Assembly (NCBI RefSeq): GCF_023278565.1
Contig: NC_064672.1
Location: forward strand, 806,001-870,000
Reading direction: 5' to 3'
From: Colletotrichum lupini
Taxonomy: Eukaryota; Ascomycota; Sordariomycetes; Glomerellales; Glomerellaceae
Length of the DNA stretch: 64,000 nucleotides
The position numbers and the translations under genes were made by a program. This document shows positions 55,869 through 64,000 of the stretch, piece after piece; positions within the stretch are counted from its first letter, which is position 1, and each line of letters starts with the position of its first letter. The notes beneath the pieces were generated by a model. It was not told the DNA's origin. It saw only the letters and a program-made list of their open reading frames with translations, and did no database searches.

Positions 55869-57941
55869 TCAATCCATATACATTGGATCCCCCCTCACCT
55901 GTGACATGGCCAGTCCCATGTCACCACCATGCATGCTCTGCATCGTAGCTTGCATATTAGGCATTGACCGGCTCATGTTGATTGCTTGCCGATTCGCGTT
56001 CGGATTCCCGTTCTGCATCATGAACCGCGCATCGCTAGCACCCCTTTGCTGGACCTGCCTCGTCCGTGGCACCTCGAGGGTGGCTTGTCGTTGAATCGGC
56101 TGCTGGGGCATGGGCTTCGCGGTGGGCGTGTTCATTACGGCAAAACTGTCATCATCCTCCATCTCAGCATCGGCGTCGGCGTCGGCATCCCCATCCGCAT
56201 CCACATCTTGATCGCTTGCCTCGTCAATCGAGGGCGGGCCTGTTGAATCACCCGGGTCGCTATGGCCAGTGGCGCTCGTTGTCGACTGCCGATGCTCGGG
56301 GCTCGGGAATTGTTGCACCTGCTGTTGTTGCATTTGCTGCTGCTGTTGTGCTGCTTGCATCTGTTGGTGTTGTTGCGGTTGCTGTTGCTGCCCTTGCTGC
56401 TGGTTCTGTTGTTGCTGCTGCTGCTGTTGCTGAGGAGTCGGCGTCGGCGTAGGGGTGCTGTTGTTTGCTTGGTCCAGTGCCCTTTGAGCATTCATGCCAG
56501 TGTTGGCGACACGGTTCATGCTGATAACTGTCTTCCACCTCTCGATTGCCCGCACAACGACGTCGTTCAAATCCAGTTGCCGGTCCTCCAATCGCAGTCC
56601 AACGTGGCGGCTTCCACTCTTGATACCTGCCTCCAAAACGTGAGTGAGAAGCTGCCGCTCCAGGGGCACCGTGGCCGGCGAGAATAGCTTGAATTCTCGG
56701 GGCTGTTGGAGACGGTTGAGCTGGTCGATCTGAGACTTCAGGTTGGCGTTCTCTTGCTGTAGCCTGTGCTGATCATCCTTCATCTTGTCGATCTCGGTTT
56801 GCTTCCTGCCAACGCTCCTAGCCATTTCCAAGAGCCACAGCTCGTTCCGCCGCTGAATAGGCAGAGAAGACCAAACTTGGAAGGCCGAGCCAAGGTGCTC
56901 ATTCACCTGCTTCTCGAGGTTTTCCGCTGACTTTTCCGCTTTCTTCACTGCTTCGCGGGTGTCTCTGACGGGTTGATCCCGAGGAGGATACGTTAGATCT
57001 TCCATAGCTGCCGTAGTAGCCGTTGCGCAAGTGATTTTCCAGTTACTGAATTCTTCTTGGAAGAAAGCCTTCAGAGCATCGTACTCTCTTTGGCCAGGTG
57101 ACTGAACGGACCAAGAGGTGGAAGTGGGATGCTGGGTAGAGGAGAAGAGAGTGGGTGGCGAGGCGAGGCATTGCAAGGTTAATGCAGGAAAGTCGAGGGC
57201 TAAAGGGTCAAAGTCGAAAGGCATGGAGTTGTTGTCGATTTGTTGCCTAGAGTAGCCAGGGTTAGCCACCATATATCTCTTTCCCCAATTGTTCACACTT
57301 CTGTTGTTTGTCAGAGAAACTCACTTGGCTGCCCTCCACGAGCTTAGAAGCTCTCGTAATGCAAGCTCTGCCGCGCGAGCAGTATCCATGGCATCTGCTA
57401 GCTTGTGCTTGACGTCGAACTGCGCCTTTTGCATGACTTGCTTGCTCACTTGTCTTGGCCTCTTTCCTGCATTCTGGCTGCCCTCGCCATCGGTCGAAGT
57501 ACCGACTTCGCCGTTTTTGGCGGGGATGTTGTTCATGACGCCAGTGGCTTCCCATGAGGGAGTCCAAGGATATTTGCTCAGCGTAGAGTCCACGGCGTAT
57601 TGCCCGTCCTTTGGCAGAGCCGGGGACTTGTGAGACTCGCCACTGTCTGGCGCAGCATCTCGCTTGGTAGCAGGTCTGGGGGTCGTGGCTGGAGTTGAGG
57701 CGTTCCTCCCACCCAAGGATCCTCTCGGCTGTCTGCGTGTGATGCTTCCTCGCAGACGCTTGATTGCGTCAACGTCGTGGATTCCATCTGGCGGCTTGGG
57801 GTTCTTTTCCTTGATGTAGAGATCGAGGTGTCGACCGAGAGAGGAGGAGGTAAAGGCCTGGCCGCAGTAGGGGCAGTTCTTATCCTTGGGGGCGCCTAGT
57901 TTCTGTTGGCTCGAGTCGGCGTTGCTCGCGGTTTCGGCCAT
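55869..57941 (-). CDS. Conserved fungal protein: N-terminal zinc-binding motif, coiled coil, polyglutamine
   Basis: Exons on the minus strand are 57941-57325 and 57246-55869 (78-nt intron, GTGAGT donor, CTAG acceptor), giving 664 residues. The N-terminus carries a compact zinc-binding motif, CPYCGQAFTSSSLGRHLD (Cys23, Cys26, His38), then RLRGSITRRQPRGSLGG. The middle is helical with coiled-coil stretches (TREAVKKAEKSAENLEKQV; EIDKMKDDQHRLQQENANL). The C-terminal third is low-complexity: TPTPTPTP, long Gln runs interrupted by Met, Pro and Asn, an Asp/Ala-rich acidic stretch (DADGDADADADAEMEDDD) and a Met/Asn/Gln-rich end (SMPNMQATMQSMHGG). These features suggest a nuclear regulator with a prion-like or activation region. 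I know of no assigned function; nothing here names a pathway. Confidence 0.8.
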
Positions 57942-60900
57942 TTAGGCTCGGGGTGTTGGATGTAAAGAGACGGGTGGGTAACGAGTGTTTCGAAAGGTTT
58001 ATCGGCGGTAGGGACGAATTCGTGTTCGTTTCAGAAAGGGTGCTACAAGGCTTCTCTTGCGTGAATAAACACTTGCAGCTGCTCCAGGGGAGCTATGTAA
58101 TCGAGGGTCATGTGTAGATGGACCGGGTAGAGAGTGATCGGAGGCGAAGCCAGCAAAGTTTAAAGTTGGTAGATAAGGTAAGGAAATGTAACGAGTGGTG
58201 TTGAGGACAGAGTAGTTAGATACGCAAAGAGAGTAGTTAAAAGAGGGAAATAATCAAAAAAGAAGGACTAGATGCTGAAGAGCTAAACGAGTGTGCGAAG
58301 AGAAGGAGGTCGGTGGGAGATGTCGAGAAGTAGCTGCTACCCTTGTACGAACAGAGGTTTACTGAACGCAAGCCAATCCTTGTGACGAAGAAACGTGTAT
58401 ATCGGCCGTTCACGGAGTCAGGTATGGGAGAGGTTCGGGGTCGGTTCGAGATGTGGGCGAGAGCCAAGGTAGCGAGTCGGGTTGACGGAGGAGGGTAAAA
58501 AGTAGGATGCCGGGTATTAAGGAAGTAGTAAAATCTTTTCCCGGACTTGTCTCTCTCTCACGCGCTCTTTCTCTCGGTCTCTCGATCTCGCTTGCCGTGC
58601 AGGTTCTCAATTCATCCGCAGACTCTCGCAATCTCTCGACCTCTCTGCAAAAACGAAAAGAGACGAAGAGGGGGTGGGTGGGAAAAGGGCAAAGGACGGG
58701 GAGGTGGAAGTAAAGTACAGAAGAGTAAGGGGAAGTTGCAAAAATGTCACCCGGGATTTAATTATTGCAGTTTTTTTTAATAAGGCAGGCGGGCAGGGGT
58801 AGCACCACCGACCCGCGCCAGAACAAGACGGCGAGGTGGGAGCTTTGGCGCACCCTAAGGTACCACCTACCTTGGTCCTTGAGACCTTGGGTGCTTAGGT
58901 AGGTACACCTCATTGTGCGGTACGGGGCGGAGAACTGAGGTGCACCCCCCTCCATCTTCTCTACAAGTACATACCCACCTCACCTCACACTAAAACCATC
59001 CCTCTTCATCCCTCATCCCTCACTCATCCCATCCGGGCCATCCCAATCCCAATCCCAATCCAATCCAATCCAATCCAATCCAATCCAAATCTATCCTGTC
59101 TATCCACCATGACCAGCAAGCCAGCTCCTCACTCCTGTCCGCTTTCCCCCAGATTGCCGCCAGTGTGCAGGTGCAGGTGCCCTGGTGGCCAGGTGCAGCG
59201 CGCGCGCGCAAGCTGCAAGCACAGACGGAGCCAAGGACGGCCCAGATGCAAGCCCCCTTCACAAGTTCACGGGCTCAAATGTCCAGGGCCGTACGGTGGT
59301 CCCACCTCTGCGCCGGTGCTCTTTTTTTCATATCCATAAACACCTTTTAATAGCCATTCACTGCACCTTAATAGCACCTTAGCACACTGATCTACCGTGG
59401 CATTAAAATAGTTGGAATATTGACTTGGTGAGTTGGGTAATGTCCAATGACGCCTCGCGAAGCTGGCTGCGTCAGGGAGGCGAGCCGTAGGGTCTCATCA
59501 GCCAACGGGGAGAGGAAACGTATTCCCGCATCTCCTCTCTCGGAAGGTCGAGGCCAAGTCCAAGATCAAGGTACCTGACGCTGTACCATCCATGACAGAT
59601 ATCCCAGCACACCATAATCAGCCGCCTCGCGCCTCGAAAACAAGGTGAAGAGAGAGCTCGAGCTATAGACACCTTACTTCACTAACTGCCCGGGAACACC
59701 TTACCTTAATTCTACACCGACTGCACACCACCATTGTGACCCATAGCATCTCAAGCGGCTTTGCCTATCGGGGTAACATGGCTAAATTTTCACACACAGA
59801 GTTAAACCGAGAATCCCTCGTCCGCGGAGTAGCTCCATCTCCAAAGACTCCATCGACGCGCTCTCGTTGGTCCAAAGTGCCCACCAACTCCTCAACTCGG
59901 CATCTCTCCAGAGAGCCAGTCAAGAGTCCCCTAAACCTACCAAGCACGCGATGTGTTCAACTGGGACCCAAACTCAGTCCTCAGATATCAAGACCATCCC
60001 GCTTAGGATGTCTCCTTGAGCCGCCGTCATTCCAGCGTCTGGTGCCTCTCTCACATGTCCCTTCGCTTATTCGCTTAGTGTAGTGCTGATCTGGCCCGCG
60101 GAAAGGAGAGGGACAGCCCGGCGTCGCCCTGTACATCAGTGCTACTGGTCTAGCGCTGTCGTGAGGGGTGTACCGGGAACTTTTGCCTCGAGCAAGCTTG
60201 CTTGTCGTGTCTCTTCCACGTCGCCTCTTGTCTTGTCTTCTCCCCCTCGGGTCCCGATCTGAACCACCCATACAAGACCCTTTAGCAGTTGAGGAAGTAT
60301 TTCTTCAACCCTGCCGAGCTGCCTCATTAAGCCATAATTGCGTTGGGCAGCCTGGCCTCTCTCCGACTCTCTGACTCGGGCCCGTCCTTGAGGGGCCCTG
60401 GGTTCGCGGCTTGTCATTGCGAAAGAGCTCCAGTGTCCAGAGGCCACAGGCTTGACAGCCGTCGACGGTTGTGACTCGTGAGGTAATTAGCTGAGGGCAC
60501 GACCCAATGGAATCCACGGCACAAATGTTCAATAAAACGCAAAGATGCCCAAAGCCAATATGTCGTCTGGTCCAGTCACAGTGGTGCTCCAGTCTCCAGT
60601 CTCCAGATACCACCTTTCAACTCACCTCATTCCCATCCTCACCGCGTTGGACAAATCCTGGCTAGACTGGTCGACCGACCGGGGCGCGGGTTGGCATGCC
60701 CGGTTCGTTTCTTTAGGCTCCTGGGGTCCCACAGACTCCCACTGGCTTGTATCCGATCCATTTTTCAGGGGGTTTCCGGGAGATCATCCAGGGGAGCCGG
60801 TGAAGGACCTCGTGCTAACGGCGCCGACGAACATCGCGGAGTTTGTCTCATGAACATTGCTCACGCAGCATGTATACGTCCTGGATCTGTATACAGTAAG

Positions 60901-62839
60901 GCGAAGCGGCTGGTCTTCATCAGTTTCTGACAATGTCGGCAAGAGCTTGTTCCGACGAGAGACGGCAGGATTCCACACGTAAACAAGGCCGTGTTCTGCC
61001 GAATGTTTGGCCTTGGCTCTTGTTCCTCTCCGCTCCGTGTGTTTGACCCGGGGATGCCATCCGGTGTAAAAGGACCCCGTTTTCCTGCATCTAATAATGG
61101 GGTTGGCATCTGCAAGACGCGACGCAAGGACTACGGGACAGATAATCGCGTCCAGGCCACTCATCCTCGAGCTCGCGGCGGCGGCGGTTCCTATCGCCCG
61201 CTGTTGCTGGATTCGCTGACACTCCCGGTCCTGGTCGTCCCCTGGAGGCTGGTCGTCTAGTGTAGCCTCCCGCAGCCGCAGCATCTTGGGTCAACCTTGT
61301 CTGTCTGGGACCGTCTCGTACGGGCCCCATAAAGTCCACCGAGGAGGTCGACTCAACTGCACACCAACTGACGTTAGCAGCCTGCAGGACACCGATAATT
61401 TCCCGCCGCCTCTCGTACGGCAGCTGGAGCTGACACTCAGCGCCACGGCGTGTTTGGCCCTGATCCAGAGCAATAGGCACTCGCTGGCCCGTTCTTCGAC
61501 CTTAAAATGTCATAACTTGGCATCGTCCGCCCTGGGTTTGACGCGAGGGAGAAGCGAAGTAGTTCTGTTGGTCGGTCGGGACCTTGCAGATGATCACCGA
61601 GCATGGCTGGCACTTGTCCACCAGCTGCGAAATCGAGATCCATGTCTTTTGGCGCTTGCCTAACCCTTTTCAAGAACGTCTCGTTGGTTGTCGTATTTGA
61701 ACAGCAAATCGTAACCCCTTTTGCACTGCAGACATTTTGATGAGGTGCAAATTACGCTTCTGCAGTTACATGCAGATACGCTGCACATCGAGTCGTTTTT
61801 TCTCCGTTGGTTGGAGCGGCACAGTCTTGTTGGTGCCGAGAAGCGCCCTTCACAGGATAAAGTAGCAGTGTCTGGCAGATCTCAGCGAGCTCGCTGGCAA
61901 AAAAGTAGACCTCGGCGTACATCGCAGATGCGTTCTTCTTCTTGGATTGGCTGTCGTCGATCGTCAGATTAGCCGCGCACGAACTCATGCGATTTGCCGT
62001 ATCCAACACCCAACGACTTTGGCAAGGGATGATGGCCGTTGAGTAAGGTAACGACGCAAGCTTTGACCAGACTAGCTTGCGACGTTGGAAAAAAGTATAA
62101 TCAGCTTATCGACTGCAGCCGGTGTCAATGTCATAAGGATCAAGGCACCGCGATGCAGCGTGTGAGATGTGAAGAATTGGCAGGATCAACTTGGGAAAAA
62201 GTTGTTATCTGCTCAGAATTCGTGCGGCAAAACGGGACAGTGAATTGCTTAGGTACTTATTCTGGAAGCTTCCAATCTAGGCGAGAACGTATCAGTGCCT
62301 TCCTAGAATTGACTCTCTGGTATTCTACTATACCAGCGTACAATGAAGGGACTACATTACATCAAGTAAGGCAAGGTACCTCCAGGGAACGACGTAGGTA
62401 GGTAACTTACAAACGGGAGTAAGATTCGAGGCCGACCTTCCAGGTTGGAGCTTGGTCCACGGGTTCGGAGCTCCACATGAGCTCCTTCTGCCGTCAGTTG
62501 TGGGTACTCAGAGGATGGGGGCTCCCGGACTTGCAGGAAAGCGCCGGAATTGGTGGCGGCAGGTATCCGTTCTTTCTCCTCCGTCCAGAGAAGTGGCTGG
62601 TGCATGGAGATCACGTGACAGCCGAGCGCCACAATTGGCTGTGACGCGACTCTGCTCCAGCCTCTTGCTACCTTTATGCAAAAGTTGGGGCAGCTTCCGG
62701 TATTTGCGATCGTCTCTTTGGCAACGCATCGCAGCTTTCTTTCACGTTGAGTCTTGCGCAACCTCTCGTTTGCAACCATTCAGGTCGCTACTGCCTAGAC
62801 GAGCTGCGTATACACCTTGGAATAAACAATCCCTACACA
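57942..62839. other. 4.9-kb gene-poor stretch with simple repeats
   Basis: No recognised gene. The left end (57942-58600) is the upstream region and CT-rich leader of the zinc-motif protein. A pentanucleotide repeat lies at 59041-59094, and TACCTTGG/AGGTACC-like motifs occur near 58855-58915. Frames of 90-170 codons between 59.7 and 61.7 kb lie on both strands but show no domain or splice support. The right end is the HP1 promoter. Confidence 0.5.
59041..59094. repeat. (CCCAAT)n/(CCAAT)n microsatellite
   Basis: About three CCCAAT units followed by about seven CCAAT units. In the gene-poor spacer; no nearby start codon that it would obviously regulate. Confidence 0.9.
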
Positions 62840-64000
62840 ATGCCTCCCGGTAAGTCCTCACCTCTTCGAACTTCACCCCTCGTGCCACTAGCCAAGTCGC
62901 GTCGAGATTGCGACAACACACTTCACGACGCGAATCCTCCACCAAATCTCCATACAACGTCACAATGTCGCGTCGTATGAAGCTGACAGCTTCTATAGCT
63001 ATTAGCGATGACGAGATGTCCGACGCCGGCGGCGAAATCGCTATCCCGCTCAAGGAGAAGCGCGCAAAGAGCCGATCCGCAGAATACCGAGACGATGTCA
63101 GCGAAGCTAAGAGCGAAGAAGACATTCCCATCATCTCCGGCGACCTGAACGGCAACGCCACCAAGCCTGCCAAAGCTGCTAAGGCAGCCGATGTCGTGGC
63201 CGATGAGGAGGACGAGGAAGGCGACGAAGACGATGATTTGGAGGCTGATGAGTACGCTACCCACACCAAACGGCTTTGCTCGGACAAAAGGGCTGACCGG
63301 CCATAGATACGTTGTCGAGAAGATCCTTGACCATGTGGTGTCCGACGACGCAAGTGGCCCTCTTCTGTTCTTCTGTTGGCAGTGCGCCTCGATACTAACG
63401 CTTCTTGCAGGGCACTGTGAACTTCCGTGTCAAATGGGAAGGTTACTCTAAGAAATCAGACCAGACCTGGGAGCCGGAAGACAGCCTGAAGTAAGCTTCA
63501 AACTGTGATTTGCGATCGACACCAATTTTGAAACGACGCCTAACACATTACCAGGGAAGGCGCATCAGAGATCTTGGAAGAATACCTTAAGAAGCTCGGT
63601 GGGCGTGAGGCGCTGTTTGAGGAGAAGACCAAGGCCAAGACCACGAAGAAGCGCGGCCGCCCCAGTGCTTCGTCGTCTACACCGCCGGCGAGCAGCAAGA
63701 GGGGCAAGCGTAATGGTCACCCCGCCGAATCTACTCCTCCCGCGTCAGTAAAGGAGGCTAAAGCGAAGGCCTGGACGCTGCCCAGCGGCAGCTGGGAGGA
63801 TGACGTCGAGTCGATCGATGCTTGCGAGGACGAAGAGTCAGGCTCCATCATCATCTATCTCAATTGGCGAAACGGCCAGAAAACTAAGCATCCCAAGGAG
63901 GTAGTGTATAAGAGATGTCCCCAAAAGGTATGGTCCCATGTATCTCGGCGCAACACGGGATGATGACACTAACGGATACGTAGATGCTGCAATTTTACGA
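62840..64000 (+). CDS. hpo: Heterochromatin protein 1 (chromodomain and chromoshadow), 3' truncated
   Basis: Visible exons: 62840-62849, 62999-63251, 63307-63349, 63411-63490, 63555-63927 and 63984-64000, so the gene runs off the window after about 258 residues. It begins MPPAISDDEMSDAGGE after a 10-nt first exon. An acidic region (DEEDEEGDEDDDLEADE) leads into the chromodomain YVVEKILDH ... GTVNFRVKWEGYSKKSDQ. The aromatic cage Tyr89, Trp111 and Tyr114, which reads methylated H3K9, is complete. A basic hinge (KAKTTKKRGRPSASS) connects to the chromoshadow domain, WTLPSGSWEDDVESID ... SIIIYLNWRNGQKTKHP, which dimerises. The third intron (63350-63410) has a GC donor. Orthologues are Neurospora hpo and Aspergillus hepA. 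An unspliced start at ATG 62965 is less likely. Confidence 0.94.

Noticed and set aside
61091..61673. A possible transcription-factor-like gene on the minus strand
   Set aside because: Cys residues appear in one frame, but spacing does not fit a Zn2Cys6 cluster and frames break without splice sites.

Overview
This window is nuclear DNA of a filamentous ascomycete, most likely a Sordariomycete. Genes carry many short introns (about 49-280 nt) with GTRNGT donors, CTRAC-type branch points and YAG acceptors. Intergenic DNA holds CT/CA-rich microsatellites, and several families are fungal (PEX11, Mn-type CDF, NDT80-like regulator, HP1, GH3/GH31 enzymes). Coding regions are GC-rich. I recognise 15 protein genes, two of them cut by the window ends, plus one open frame broken by an in-frame stop. 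Exon joins were worked out by hand from splice signals, frame continuity and family motifs.

Left part (1-19.4 kb): the 3' end of an Smr-domain protein; a four-pass membrane protein; a PEX11-family peroxisome protein; the 51-kDa FMN subunit of respiratory complex I, head-to-head with dynactin p27; an unknown gene split by one TAG codon; then a Mn-type cation diffusion facilitator and a ZIP metal transporter, transcribed divergently from a 3.4-kb spacer.

Middle (19.4-33 kb): a 5-kb stretch with no recognisable gene, then a secreted GH3 beta-glucosidase and a cytosolic YicI-like GH31 alpha-xylosidase, also divergent. A 2-kb spacer follows that holds a block unlike ordinary intergenic DNA here.

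Core (33.1-49.2 kb): an N-acetylglucosamine (GlcNAc) sensing and catabolism cluster of five genes. They are NGS1 (GH3-like domain fused to GNAT acetyltransferase domains), DAC1 (GlcNAc-6-phosphate deacetylase), RON1 (NDT80-family regulator), NAG1/dam1 (glucosamine-6-phosphate deaminase with an unusual repeat tail) and a divergent hexokinase-family sugar kinase. Together they would phosphorylate GlcNAc, deacetylate it and convert it to fructose-6-phosphate and ammonia. NGS1 and RON1 would sense the sugar and switch on transcription. No GlcNAc transporter (NGT1) is visible in the window. The cluster type is known from Candida and Trichoderma. What looks new here is the apparent loss of the GH3 catalytic residues in NGS1, the repeat tail on the deaminase, and a shared out-of-frame ATG five bases before the start of both RON1 and the kinase.

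Right part (49.2-64 kb): the SUMO ligase NSE2, a roughly 5-kb gene-poor region with a decayed coding relic, a conserved fungal protein of unknown function with an N-terminal zinc-binding motif and a polyglutamine region, a second 4.9-kb gene-poor stretch, and a heterochromatin protein 1 gene that runs off the right end and uses a GC-AG intron.
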